Origin: Terriglobales bacterium
Lineage (GTDB): Bacteria; Acidobacteriota; Terriglobia; Terriglobales; Acidobacteriaceae
Direction of reading: 5' to 3'
Assembly (NCBI GenBank): GCA_035487355.1
Contig: DATHMF010000031.1
Coordinates: 62,001-126,000 of the forward strand
DNA length: 64,000 bases
How positions within the stretch are numbered: the stretch's first letter is position 1; each line of letters opens with the position of its first letter. This document shows, piece after piece, positions 34,104 to 42,995 of this stretch. A program made the translations under genes and the position numbers. The notes beneath the pieces were generated by a model. That model saw nothing but the letters and a program-made list of their open reading frames with translations, had not been told where the DNA came from and did not search any database.

Positions 34104-36545
34104 TTGCATTCAGCCACGCGAAAGAGGTTTCTCTGCTTTCTCCAGCGCATTGCCGGGATCGTAACGATCCTAATCATGACCAGCGCAATCGCAATCCCCG
34201 CGGGAAGTTCACAATCGGGCGCGGGAACATTTATCTTTGTACCGGCGGCGGGTTCGGTGGCAGTGGGGAAGACACTGCAGTTCACCGCGTACAGGGCATT
34301 TACTCCCAGCGCCGGGAAGAATGCGGTGGCGATTACCAGCCATGTGCGATGGTCTTCTTCGGATGCCAACGTCGCAACCATTACCAACACCGGACTTATC
34401 ACGGCAGTCGGTTTGGGAACGGTGATCATTACCGCGATTTCAGGGCCATTTCACGCCACGACTCAGTTGACGGTGACGTCAGCGGCAATTACGTTGAATT
34501 CTGTGGCGGTCACACCGGCAAGTCCGTCCATTGCCAAAGGACGCATCCAGCAGTTCATCGCGACCGGGACTTACAGTGACAGCAGCACGGCCAACATTAC
34601 GAATTCCGTGATCTGGAGCTCTTCCAGCGCCGCTGTCGCGCCGATCAACAACATCGGGGTTGCACGCGGGAGCGCGGTTGGAGGGCCGGTCACCATCACT
34701 GCGCAAGATCCATCCACTGGGGTCAGCGGCACCGCTCAGTTCACGGTGACGCCTGCCGTGCTGGCCTCGATTGTCGTCTCGCCTAATAGCATGGCGATTG
34801 TGCAGGGAGAAAGCCGGCAATTCACTGCCACTGGGATTTACACCGACAACACCACAGCGGACTTTACCAGCTCGGTAAACTGGACTTCCTCCAACACCAC
34901 GGTTGCGACGATCGGGTTGAACACAGGCGTGGCGACAGGACTGAGCCTGGGCGGTCCGGTGACGATTACCGCGACCGATCCAGTCAGTTCGGTATCGGGC
35001 GCGGCGCAGCTCAGCGTGCAATACGCCGTTCTCACCTACCACAATGACATCGCGCGGACCGGCCAGAACATCAACGAAACTCTGCTTACGCCGGCCAATG
35101 TCAACAAGGCCCGCTTTGGCAGGCAATTTTCGCAGGCTGTTGATGGATACATTTACGCCCAGCCTCTCTACATGCCGGGCAGAAATATTCCCGGCAAAGG
35201 GGTGCACAACGTGGTCTATGTTGCCACCGAGCACGATAGCATCTATGCCTTTGACGCCGATGATAACGCTGGGGGCAATGTCAGTCCCCTGTGGAAGACG
35301 AGCCTGATTCCGCCGGGCGGCAGCGCGGTAAATAGTGGGGGCGACACCGGCTGCGGGGACCTGGTGCCAGAGATTGGAATCACGAGCACGCCGGTGATCG
35401 ATCCCGTAACGGGAACGATGTATGTGATCTCGAAAACCAAGGAGGGCGGCAAGTTCTTCCAGCGCCTGCACGCGCTCGATGTTTCAACTGGGGCAGAAAA
35501 GTTTGGCGGGCCGATGGTGATCCAGGCGTCGGTGAGCGGAACCGGCGACGGTTCCTCGGGTGGCGTTCTCACTTTTAATCCATTGCGAGAGTTCAACCGC
35601 ACCAGCTTGCTGCTGCAGAATGGATTGGTCTATATCGGCTGGGCATCGCATTGCGATAGCGGACCCTACCATGGCTGGGTAATGGCCTATAATCCCGCAA
35701 CCCTGGCCCAGGTTGCGGTTTTCAATACCTCTCCTAATGCGGGACTGGCTGGAATCTGGATGGGCGGCGGAGGCTTGGGTGGCGATGGCACCAACGTGTT
35801 CTTTGCCACAGGCAACGGCAATTTCGATGTCAACAGCGGCGGCAAAGATTACGGAGACAGCATCATGAACCTGGGAGCGCCAGCCAGCGGAACATTCCCG
35901 GTGGCAAGCTATTTCACTCCCTTCAACCAAGGCAGCTTGAATAATGGTGATGTAGATGTAGGTTCCGGCGGGGTCCTGTTGCTGCCTACGGTGACCGGAG
36001 CGCATCCGCATCTGCTGGTGCAAGTCGGCAAGGAAGGCAAGATCTATCTTGTTGACCGCGACAGCATGGGCGGGTATTGCTCAACGTGCAGCAGCAGCGA
36101 TACGCAGATCGTGCAGGAACTTCCCAGCGCCGTGGGCGGCACATGGGGCATGCCGGCCTTCTGGAACAACAATGTCTATTTCGGAGGATCGGGTGACCGG
36201 GTCAAAGCCTACGCGTTCAATGTTGCGGGAAGCGGCCTTCTTTCCTCCAGCCCAACTTCGCGCAGCACAGTCGGAGTCGGATTCCCTGGTCCTACGCCTT
36301 CGGTTTCAGCCAACGGCAATATCAACGGAATTCTTTGGGTCATTCAAGCGGATGCCTACGGCGGACCCGGATCCGCAGTGCTCCACGCCTTCGATGCGAC
36401 CAACCTGGCTACGGAGCTGTATAACTCCAACGCTAACAGCAATGACCATCCCGGCGGCGCGGTGAAGTTTACCGTGCCCACCATCGTGAACGGAAAAGTC
36501 TACGTGGGGACCTCATCGCAGTTATCGGTGTTTGGATTGCATTAA
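34104..36545 (+). CDS. Exported Ig-like / PQQ-type beta-propeller protein, TTG start
   Basis: The 813-residue protein begins at a TTG seven bases after TAGGAG, which decides the start. A signal peptide (RIAGIVTILIMTSAIAIPAG) is followed by three bacterial Ig-like domains (about 40-310; SSDANVATITNTGLITAVG, IQQFIATGTYSDSSTANITN, WTSSNTTVATIG). A PQQ-like/quinoprotein beta-propeller follows (about 310-813; LYMPGRNIPGKGVHNVVYVA, IYAFDADDNAGG, GKIYLVDRD). Similar proteins are common in acidobacteria; they are thought to be secreted binding or dehydrogenase-like proteins. Catalytic residues for a PQQ enzyme cannot be identified. Confidence 0.87.
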   Translation: MHSATRKRFLCFLQRIAGIVTILIMTSAIAIPAGSSQSGAGTFIFVPAAGSVAVGKTLQFTAYRAFTPSAGKNAVAITSHVRWSSSDANVATITNTGLITAVGLGTVIITAISGPFHATTQLTVTSAAITLNSVAVTPASPSIAKGRIQQFIATGTYSDSSTANITNSVIWSSSSAAVAPINNIGVARGSAVGGPVTITAQDPSTGVSGTAQFTVTPAVLASIVVSPNSMAIVQGESRQFTATGIYTDNTTADFTSSVNWTSSNTTVATIGLNTGVATGLSLGGPVTITATDPVSSVSGAAQLSVQYAVLTYHNDIARTGQNINETLLTPANVNKARFGRQFSQAVDGYIYAQPLYMPGRNIPGKGVHNVVYVATEHDSIYAFDADDNAGGNVSPLWKTSLIPPGGSAVNSGGDTGCGDLVPEIGITSTPVIDPVTGTMYVISKTKEGGKFFQRLHALDVSTGAEKFGGPMVIQASVSGTGDGSSGGVLTFNPLREFNRTSLLLQNGLVYIGWASHCDSGPYHGWVMAYNPATLAQVAVFNTSPNAGLAGIWMGGGGLGGDGTNVFFATGNGNFDVNSGGKDYGDSIMNLGAPASGTFPVASYFTPFNQGSLNNGDVDVGSGGVLLLPTVTGAHPHLLVQVGKEGKIYLVDRDSMGGYCSTCSSSDTQIVQELPSAVGGTWGMPAFWNNNVYFGGSGDRVKAYAFNVAGSGLLSSSPTSRSTVGVGFPGPTPSVSANGNINGILWVIQADAYGGPGSAVLHAFDATNLATELYNSNANSNDHPGGAVKFTVPTIVNGKVYVGTSSQLSVFGLH

Positions 36546-36613
36546 GAACAGCTCCAAGGGTTCGATTCCAAGCAGTAATTCGTGGGGCCCTCTGGCGGCG
36601 CGACCGCGAACAG

Positions 36614-36988
36614 CTATTTTCGAAGAAATCGCAAGTATAGCGGCACATCTTTGAGTTGCACTCGCCGTGTCTCGTAATCAATCGCACCGATCTGCTGCTT
36701 GAACTGGGTATATCCTACATCGAATCGACTTGGTGGCGTTGTGAGGAACTCCAGGTAAATGGGTGCATCTTCGGGAAGAGCCAGATTCATATCCAATGAT
36801 TCAAGAGCACTCAGCACCTCGTTCGTGACGGAGTTGTCACCTTCCCAGTCAGCATATTCCACATCCGAGCTGCTTGATGGATAAAAAGCTTCTGCCCATC
36901 GGAGGACCTCTTCCGATGACATCCGGCCTTCGCGCCAGTCAGTCAAAACCCGGACCACTTCTTCACGTTTGATAATGCGGGTGGGCAT
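36614..36988 (-). CDS. Hypothetical protein (124 residues)
   Basis: The acidic cytoplasmic protein starts MPTRIIKREEVVRVLTDWRE and contains EEVLRWAEAFYPSSSSDVEY and DAPIYLEFLTTPPSRFDVGY. There is no signal or membrane segment. I do not recognise the family. It follows the small gene at 36998-37216 by nine bases on the same strand, so the two are probably one operon of unknown function, perhaps an antitoxin- or immunity-like pair. That last idea rests only on size and spacing. Confidence 0.6.
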   Translation of the reverse strand: MPTRIIKREEVVRVLTDWREGRMSSEEVLRWAEAFYPSSSSDVEYADWEGDNSVTNEVLSALESLDMNLALPEDAPIYLEFLTTPPSRFDVGYTQFKQQIGAIDYETRRVQLKDVPLYLRFLRK

Positions 36989-36997
36989 GGGCTATGC

Positions 36998-37216
36998 CTA
37001 ATCAAAGCACTCGAAATGCAATTTTGCGTGGCCGATCAGCTTGACTGCCTCAAGTGTAGTTATGTCGAACTCGTGGCAAACCAGATCCAGGACTTCCCGC
37101 ACGGTGAGCAGGTCCTCGGCATGTGCGAGTTGGTTCATTTTGCTTTTCACGAATTGCTCGACACTGCCTTGGGTTTTTCGCGGCCTGCGCATCGTCTGTC
37201 TCTTTTCAGTTCTCAT
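36998..37216 (-). CDS. Small basic hypothetical protein (72 residues)
   Basis: The product starts MRTEKRQTMRRPRKTQGS and continues EQFVKSKMNQLAHAEDLLTV, REVLDLVCHEFDITTLEAV. An internal ATG nine codons in is an alternative start. The N-terminus is basic and the rest helical. It lies upstream of the 36614-36988 gene with a nine-base gap and just downstream of recR, but transcription with recR is not evident. Confidence 0.55.
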   Translation of the reverse strand: MRTEKRQTMRRPRKTQGSVEQFVKSKMNQLAHAEDLLTVREVLDLVCHEFDITTLEAVKLIGHAKLHFECFD

Positions 37217-37235
37217 GCGGTGTGAGCCAGTGTGC

Positions 37236-37841
37236 TCACATCTCCCTTCTGCCTTCCATGGCTTTCAACATGGTGACTTCATCGGTGTATTCAATGTCGC
37301 TGCCTACCGGAATGCCCATAGCGATACGCGTGACTTTGGCCGGCAGACGCTCGCGCTTGATCTGCTGGGTGAGGTAAACCGCGGTGGCCTCGCCTTCCAC
37401 GGTGGGATTGGTGGCGAGAATGACCTCATCTACCTCGCCGCGCTCCAGGCGCTTCAGCAAATTCTGAATGCGCAGATGCTCGGGGCCGATTCCATGCAGC
37501 GGCGAAAGGGAGCCGTGCAGGACGTGATAGACGCCGTTAAAGTGGCGCGTCTTCTCGATGGCGGCAATGTTGGTGGGTTCTTCCACCACGCACACCAGGC
37601 GCTGGTTGCGGGTCGGATTGCTGCAATAGACGCACGGATCAATATCGGTAATGTTATTGCACAGCGAGCACAGGCGTAATTTGTCTTTTACGTCGTGTAT
37701 GGCGGTGGCCAGCGCTCCGGCATCATCCTCGCTCGAGCGCAGGATATGAAAGGCAAGGCGTTGTGCGCTCTTGCTACCGACGCCGGGAAGCTTCTTCAGT
37801 TCTTCAATCAGTCGAGCCATGGGCTCGGCAAACTTGGACAT
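37236..37841 (-). CDS. recR: Recombination protein RecR
   Basis: The 201-residue product is full length. It has the helix-hairpin-helix region ([19 protein letters not shown]), the C4 zinc finger (C58, C61, C70, C73) and a TOPRIM domain ([27 protein letters not shown]). RecR works with RecF and RecO to load RecA at gaps. It sits downstream of dnaX and ybaB, the usual bacterial order, but a palindromic element of about 130 bases separates it from ybaB. Confidence 0.96.
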   Translation of the reverse strand: MSKFAEPMARLIEELKKLPGVGSKSAQRLAFHILRSSEDDAGALATAIHDVKDKLRLCSLCNNITDIDPCVYCSNPTRNQRLVCVVEEPTNIAAIEKTRHFNGVYHVLHGSLSPLHGIGPEHLRIQNLLKRLERGEVDEVILATNPTVEGEATAVYLTQQIKRERLPAKVTRIAMGIPVGSDIEYTDEVTMLKAMEGRREM

Positions 37842-37894
37842 TCATCACCTAAGAATCTGGCAGTATCTAATGGGTTTTACCGCCCTAAAAAAAT

Positions 37895-38023
37895 CGATCT
37901 TGTCATTCCGAGGAGTATAGCGACGAGGAATCCCTTTAAACTCCAATACTTTCTTGGAACGCAGAACGATAATTTATCGGCACAATAGGGATTCCTCCGC
38001 TTCGCGTCGGAATGACAAGATCG
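37895..38023. repeat. MITE-like inverted-repeat element between recR and ybaB
   Basis: The left arm CGATCTTGTCATTCCGAGG continues ...ACGAGGAATCCCT. The right arm is AGGGATTCCTC...CGGAATGACAAGATCG, nearly complementary over about 38 bases. The centre is AT-rich with TACTTTCTTGGAACGCAGAA. The TCATTCCGAGGAG...AGGAATCCC motif is a known bacterial intergenic repeat. A second TCGATCTTGT lies just outside at 38031-38040. Confidence 0.8.
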
Positions 38024-38068
38024 AGAACTTTCGATCTTGTTGAGCTTGTCTTCTGTTATACCCATTTT

Positions 38069-38398
38069 TCAGAACAGCCCGCTTAATCCCATACCGCCCA
38101 ACATTCCACCTAACTTGGACTGCATGGCTTCATCTACTTTTCTTCCGGCGTCGTTCATGGCGGCGGTGATGAGGTCTTGCAGCATCTCCAGGTCGCCCGA
38201 CTTCACCATCTCCGGGTCAATGGTCACACGCAGGACCTGTTTTTGACCGTTCATCTTGACGGTGACGGTGCCGCCGCCGGCGGAGCCATCCACCACGGTC
38301 TCGCGCATCTTTTCCTGCAGTGATTCGGCCTGTTGCTTGGCCTGCGCCAGCATTTCCTGCAATTGTTTGGGATTGAAGCCGCCCATGTTTGTCTCCAA
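38069..38398 (-). CDS. ybaB: YbaB/EbfC nucleoid-associated protein
   Basis: The 109-residue product is full length: MQSKLGG and GGMGLSGLF at the C-terminus, the core VDGSAGGGTVTVKMNGQKQV, and an N-terminal helix (LQEMLAQAKQQAESLQEKM). YbaB dimers bind DNA without clear sequence preference. It starts five bases after the dnaX stop and is probably co-transcribed. Confidence 0.95.
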   Translation of the reverse strand: METNMGGFNPKQLQEMLAQAKQQAESLQEKMRETVVDGSAGGGTVTVKMNGQKQVLRVTIDPEMVKSGDLEMLQDLITAAMNDAGRKVDEAMQSKLGGMLGGMGLSGLF

Positions 38399-38403
38399 AA
38401 ACC

Positions 38404-40296
38404 TTAGCTTCTTTTCTCGCGATGGTCTATCACCGTGCGAATTTCGGCTGCGAACTTTTCCTGTACGTGCCGCACCACAGGATCATCTGCGGCGCGACTG
38501 CGGGCCGAGCCTGACGACCCGGTGCTTCTTGCCGGCGGCGGAGCGTTCCCGCTTGCTGCTCCGACTGCTCCATTGGCGCGTGCCGTGCTCTCCAGGCGCA
38601 GCTTCAGCATTCTCTTGGCAGCGGAGTTGATGGCAGCGGTCACGAGGCGGTTGGCATCGTTGGTCATGGCCATATCCAGAAAAGTCGCTGGGACCGCAAC
38701 CTGAACCACGAGTTCATTGCCGGCAATGCTCCACTGGCCAGTTTCAAGATTTGAGAGCAGCGTATGCTGACCGCCCTTTTCCAGGGCTTCGAGCACAGCG
38801 CTGCGGATGCGGTTGACCAGATCTTCTGCCGGTTGCGCTTGCGGCTCCCGTTCCTGTTCCCGTTCCAACACAGGAGCGGGTGAAGGTTGTAGCTCGGCGG
38901 CAGAGGGTTCCTCCGGCAATGCTTCCGCAACAGCAACGGCAAGCGCGCTCGACCCGGCAACTATCACTGGTGTGCTGGATGACATTTCGGGTCCAGTCTT
39001 TCTTACATTGTCTTGGCGTGCGCGGTCCCGTTCGAAAGGCGAGGGGCGCTCACTCCGTGATGTCCCACCACTTTCGTGACTGAAAGGCGAAGGGCATGGC
39101 GGCGTGGCTGCTCTTTGCGAAGCGGGAGCGGATGGCACAGACTGAGTGCGATTTTCTACGGTCGCTCCGCTCAGCAGCTCTTCCAGGGGCAACAGCCGTT
39201 GCGCATGGACCAGCTTCAACAATCCGAGTTCCAGGTGAAAGCGTTGCTCGGACTTGTAGCTTACGTCCCCATGGGTGCGCAGCATGATTTGCAGAAAGCG
39301 GGTGAGGTCTTCTTCGCTGAACAGCTCGGCGGTGCGGGCCACACGTGCGCGCTCATCGGAAGAAATTTGCAGCAGCGCAGAATCGCCGCCCGCAACCTTG
39401 GCCACCATCGCATTGCGCAGGAAGCGGACCAGTTGCCTGGTAAAGTGCGTAGGGCTCTGGCCTTCGGTCACGAGCTTATCCACCAGGCGCAAGACATCCT
39501 GGCTGGAATTAGCGGCAACCGCCTCCATCATCTTTTCCAGAACCTCACCGGGAACCGTGCCCACCAATTGCTGCACAACCTCACCGGTCAGTGTTTCGCC
39601 GCAACAGGCAATGGCCTGGTCCATGATGGAGAGGGCATCGCGCATAGAACCGTCACCAGCCTCGGCCAGCAGAGCAATGGCGTCGCGGTCAGCCTTGATC
39701 TTTTCCTGTTGGGCGATGGCTGTGAGCTGGTTCACGATTTCATCAAAGCGCACGGCATGAAAGCTGAAATGCTGGCAGCGCGAGCGGATGGTCTGGGGAA
39801 TATCCTCGGGCTGGGTGGTGGCCATCATGAAGACGATGTGTGAAGGCGGCTCTTCCAGGGTCTTCAGCAGGGCATTGAAGGCGGCATCGGTAATCTGGTG
39901 GGCCTCATCGAGGATGTAAATCTTGTAGCGGTCGCGGGCGGGACGATAACGCGCCGAGTCGCGAAGTTCACGGATTTCGTCGATACCGCGATTCGTTGCG
40001 GCGTCGATCTCAATTACATCAACCGAGCTGCTGGCGCGGATCTCCGTACAGGAGTCGCACTTGCCGCAAGGCTCAGCCTGCGGCCGGTCTTCTTTTCCGC
40101 CGCGACAATTCAGGCACATGGCCAGGATGCGAGCTACGGTGGTCTTGCCAATGCCACGATGGCCGCTGAAGATGTATCCGTGGGCGATGCGCTGCTGCTC
40201 GATAGCGTTCTTTAGAGTGCGTGTGACGTGCTCCTGCCCAATGACATCGGCAAACGATTGCGGACGATACTTACGCGCTAAAACCTGGTAGGCCAT
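38404..40296 (-). CDS. dnaX: DNA polymerase III subunit gamma/tau (DnaX)
   Basis: The 630-residue product has the clamp-loader AAA+ domain: Walker A GHRGIGKT (45-52), a zinc-binding module with C61, C64, C77, C80 and C83, Walker B/DEAH (ILDEAHQ), then sensor residues in MATTQPEDIPQTIRSRCQHF. The region after about 365 is Pro/Ser/Glu-rich with a C-terminal domain (about 500-630) that could contact the polymerase. It heads dnaX-ybaB-recR. No obvious programmed frameshift signal for a gamma form was noticed. Confidence 0.96.
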   Translation of the reverse strand: MAYQVLARKYRPQSFADVIGQEHVTRTLKNAIEQQRIAHGYIFSGHRGIGKTTVARILAMCLNCRGGKEDRPQAEPCGKCDSCTEIRASSSVDVIEIDAATNRGIDEIRELRDSARYRPARDRYKIYILDEAHQITDAAFNALLKTLEEPPSHIVFMMATTQPEDIPQTIRSRCQHFSFHAVRFDEIVNQLTAIAQQEKIKADRDAIALLAEAGDGSMRDALSIMDQAIACCGETLTGEVVQQLVGTVPGEVLEKMMEAVAANSSQDVLRLVDKLVTEGQSPTHFTRQLVRFLRNAMVAKVAGGDSALLQISSDERARVARTAELFSEEDLTRFLQIMLRTHGDVSYKSEQRFHLELGLLKLVHAQRLLPLEELLSGATVENRTQSVPSAPASQRAATPPCPSPFSHESGGTSRSERPSPFERDRARQDNVRKTGPEMSSSTPVIVAGSSALAVAVAEALPEEPSAAELQPSPAPVLEREQEREPQAQPAEDLVNRIRSAVLEALEKGGQHTLLSNLETGQWSIAGNELVVQVAVPATFLDMAMTNDANRLVTAAINSAAKRMLKLRLESTARANGAVGAASGNAPPPARSTGSSGSARSRAADDPVVRHVQEKFAAEIRTVIDHREKRS

Positions 40297-40346
40297 TAAA
40301 GTTTGATTATACGAGAGGAAGGCGGCAGTTAGCTTTTTAAACCCTT

Positions 40347-40679
40347 CTAGCGGTTTTTACGCTGCGCTCCATGCCAGACCGTACTGATGGTAATACGCTT
40401 ACCTCGTATTCGATAAAGGACAATGTAAGGAGTCCCGCCGATGACTAACTCGCGGATCCCGGGCTCGTTTCCTGCCCGCCCCAGATTAGGATGATTCCTC
40501 AGAGCTTCAACGATGGCGACAATGCGTGTGGCCAATCGCTCGGCTGCCTCGGGCTTATCTAACTCCACGTAAGCCCGAATTTCCTGCAACCGTGCTCGCG
40601 CCAGCGGAGACCAGACGATTTCTATCTGGGTCGACCACGCGCGCTGTTTTCGCTGGCCCCCAGGCGGCTTTATCGACAC
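40347..40679 (-). CDS. RelE/ParE-family toxin
   Basis: The 110-residue product (about 90 if translation begins later) has the RelE/ParE fold pattern: IEIVWSPLARARLQEIRAYV, AERLATRIVAIVEALRNHPN, IRELVIGGTPYIVLYRIRG and ITISTVWHGAQ. Such toxins either inhibit gyrase (ParE) or cleave mRNA (RelE); sequence alone does not decide. It overlaps the upstream antitoxin gene by 10 bases, which supports translational coupling. Confidence 0.88.
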   Translation of the reverse strand: MSIKPPGGQRKQRAWSTQIEIVWSPLARARLQEIRAYVELDKPEAAERLATRIVAIVEALRNHPNLGRAGNEPGIRELVIGGTPYIVLYRIRGKRITISTVWHGAQRKNR

Positions 40680-40981
40680 GGCGCCTCATCGTCGTGACTT
40701 TTACCACAAACGCATTTCGGCGGCGGCAGTTCCTGGTTGGTGCCCCAGGAGAGGAGCCATGCCTTCATGTCCTCGTGTTTAATGTAGTGGCCCGATTTGG
40801 CCTGCCTGTCGGCTTGGGCGATCTCCGCCAGCATTCTTTCCTGGTCGGCGACGTAGGACTCTACCGCATCTGAAATAAGAAAATTTGCGCTGCGGCCAGA
40901 CTCTTTGGCCAACTTCGCCAACCGTTTCTTGGTTGCCGGCTTGAGACGAATGCTGAGAGTTGCGCTTCGTGTGTTCGCCAT
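40670..40981 (-). CDS. Ribbon-helix-helix antitoxin
   Basis: The 103-residue product (or 105 from a GTG at 40987) has an N-terminal RHH DNA-binding domain (SATLSIRLKPATKKRLAKLA, SGRSANFLISDAVESYV), a linker helix, and a C-terminal toxin-binding tail. Unusually the tail ends CVCGKSHDDEAPCR, with three closely spaced cysteines that might bind metal. It should repress its own operon and neutralise the RelE/ParE-like product. Confidence 0.87.
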   Translation of the reverse strand: MANTRSATLSIRLKPATKKRLAKLAKESGRSANFLISDAVESYVADQERMLAEIAQADRQAKSGHYIKHEDMKAWLLSWGTNQELPPPKCVCGKSHDDEAPCR

Positions 40982-41042
40982 AAACACATTTTAATACATC
41001 TGATGGAAATACGATAAGAGTTATTTCGAGAGGGCCTCTGCG

Positions 41043-42821
41043 TCACGTCGCCGGCCAGTGTCTCTTCATGGCCTTAGCGAACTGATCAGCGGGCAGCGTG
41101 TTGAGCACGTCTTTCTTTGTGAGCCAGGCGCGGCGAGCCTGCAAAATGCCATAGCGGATTTTTTCCAGGTGAGAGACGTGGTGCGAATCGGTATTGATGA
41201 CGATCTTCACGCCGCGCTCGCGCGCCATGCGTAAGTGAATATCATTCAAATCGAGGCGTTCGGGATAGGCGTTCAACTCCATGGCAACTTTGTTTTTAGC
41301 TGCGGCATTCAGGATAGCGTTCATATCAAACTGGAAGGCGTCGCGGCGAAGCAATTGGCGTCCTGTAGGATGGCCGAGAATAGATACATGCTTGTTTTCC
41401 AGCGTACGCAGCAGGCGCTCGGTCATCTGCTCGGGCGGCTGCTGAAAATGGGAGTGCACGCTGGCGATGACCACATCCATCTGCGCCAGAACATCGTCAG
41501 AAAGATCGAGCTCACCGTCGGCGAGGATATCCACTTCGATGCCGGCGAAAATCTTGATGCCACTGGCGTGACTCGACACTTTGCGGATCCGTTTGATGTG
41601 AGCCTCGGCGCGCTTGTCATCGAGACCATTGGCAAAGGCGAGATTCTTGGAGTGGTCGGTGATGGCGATATATTTGTATCCCTGCTTGGTACCGGCCTCG
41701 GCCATCTCTTCTATAGTGTTGCGTCCGTCGGTTTCGACGGTGTGCATGTGCACGTCGCCCTGGATGTCATCTTGGGTAATCAGTGCGGGCAGCTTGTGTT
41801 CTTCCGCCAGATCGATTTCGCCGCAGTTCTCGCGCATCTCAGGCGGGATCAGGTCGAGCCCCAGCTTGGCATAAATTTCTTCTTCGGTCTTTCCCGCGAC
41901 GCGTTTCTCGCCCTTGAGTGTGGTCAGCCCATATTCATTCAGGGTGAAACCCATTTTAAGGGCGCGCTGGCGCAAAGAAACGTTGTGCGATTTCGATCCG
42001 GTGAAGTACTGCATGGCCGCTCCGAACGATTCCGGGGGAAGCAGGCGGACATCCACCTGCATGCCACTGCGCAGCTTGAAGCTGACTTTGTTCTCTCCCT
42101 GGGCGATGACTTCCATGATGCCGGGGAAGGCGAGGATTTTTTGTTTCAGCGCATCAAGCTGTTTTTCATTGGAGCAGGCTTTGCCGGTAACCAGCAGATC
42201 GAGGTCGCCAATCGTTTCGCGTCCGCGGCGAAGCGAGCCGGCAGGAGTAATTTTGTCTACACCCGGCGTGCCGCCCAGGTATTCCATGATCTTCTGCGCG
42301 GTTTCGTCGGCCACGTCGAGATGAAAGCGTCCCGAGATGCGGCGGTAATCCTCAATGCCTTTCAGGATCTTTTGCTCCGCCTTCTCACCCATGCGGGGCA
42401 GGGTGCGCAGCTTGCCCTCGCGCGCCAGCCCTTCTACACCGGCCAGATCGCAGATTTTGTAGGCGTCCCAGATGAGCGCGATGGTCTTGGGACCGAGTCC
42501 CTGGATCTTCAGCAGCTCCAGCATGCTGGGATGATATTTTTCCAGCAGCTCGGTATGCGGCTTCAGCTTGCCGTCTTTAAACAGTTGCTGCAGATGGCCG
42601 GCCATGCTCTTGCCGATTCCGGGGATCGCGAGCAGCTTTTTTTCATCGACAACCAGACCGGCGATGGGCTCGCCCAGCGATTCAATGGCCTCGGCGGCGC
42701 GCTGGTAGGAGCGTATGCGAAAAGGATCGTCGCCTTTAACCTGCATGAGTTCGGCGGTTTCGTAGAACAGGGTGGCGACGGATTTGTTATCCAGGGAGCG
42801 CGGTGGTTGGCTCATGCCCAT
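41043..42821 (-). CDS. polX: DNA polymerase X with PHP exonuclease domain
   Basis: The 592-residue product is full length for bacterial PolX. The N-terminal 8-kDa and helix-hairpin-helix region has LLAIPGIGKSMAGHLQQLF and IQGLGPKTIALIWD. The polymerase-beta nucleotidyltransferase core has AGSLRRGRETIGDLDLLV. The C-terminal PHP domain has DVHMHTVETDGRNTIEEM and ITDHSKNLAFANGL. It fills gaps and trims 3' ends in base-excision repair. It stands alone, with a low-complexity promoter region (42848-42925) shared with the divergent PAP2 gene. Confidence 0.95.
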   Translation of the reverse strand: MGMSQPPRSLDNKSVATLFYETAELMQVKGDDPFRIRSYQRAAEAIESLGEPIAGLVVDEKKLLAIPGIGKSMAGHLQQLFKDGKLKPHTELLEKYHPSMLELLKIQGLGPKTIALIWDAYKICDLAGVEGLAREGKLRTLPRMGEKAEQKILKGIEDYRRISGRFHLDVADETAQKIMEYLGGTPGVDKITPAGSLRRGRETIGDLDLLVTGKACSNEKQLDALKQKILAFPGIMEVIAQGENKVSFKLRSGMQVDVRLLPPESFGAAMQYFTGSKSHNVSLRQRALKMGFTLNEYGLTTLKGEKRVAGKTEEEIYAKLGLDLIPPEMRENCGEIDLAEEHKLPALITQDDIQGDVHMHTVETDGRNTIEEMAEAGTKQGYKYIAITDHSKNLAFANGLDDKRAEAHIKRIRKVSSHASGIKIFAGIEVDILADGELDLSDDVLAQMDVVIASVHSHFQQPPEQMTERLLRTLENKHVSILGHPTGRQLLRRDAFQFDMNAILNAAAKNKVAMELNAYPERLDLNDIHLRMARERGVKIVINTDSHHVSHLEKIRYGILQARRAWLTKKDVLNTLPADQFAKAMKRHWPAT

Positions 42822-42847
42822 TATTTTCTCATCTTATTGGGGGAAGA

Positions 42848-42925
42848 AGCTCTTAGCTCTTAGCCTTTAGCTTTTAGCCAAAAACAAAAGCTTGCCGCAG
42901 ATGAACGCAGATTTGCGCGGATCGG
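42848..42925. repeat. Low-complexity intergenic repeat (AAGCTCTTAGC / GCAGATGAACGCAG types)
   Basis: AGCTCTTAGCTCTTAGCC is followed by TTTAGCTTTTAGCC and then GCCGCAGATGAACGCAGATT. Relatives lie at 31430-31452 (GGCTAAGAGCTAAGAGC) and 61319-61345 (AAAGCTAAAAGCCAAAAGC). It is located in the polX/PAP2 divergent promoter region. Confidence 0.55.
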
Positions 42926-42995
42926 ATTTTGCGGGTCAATTCCCTGGGCTACAAAAGTAACCTCCCTGATGTAATCATGCATCCTAAAATATGGC

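Noticed and set aside
41235..42863. 542-codon plus-strand open frame opposite polX
   Set aside because: It is antisense to a complete, well-matched PolX and has no recognisable motifs; long antisense frames are common in GC-rich genes.
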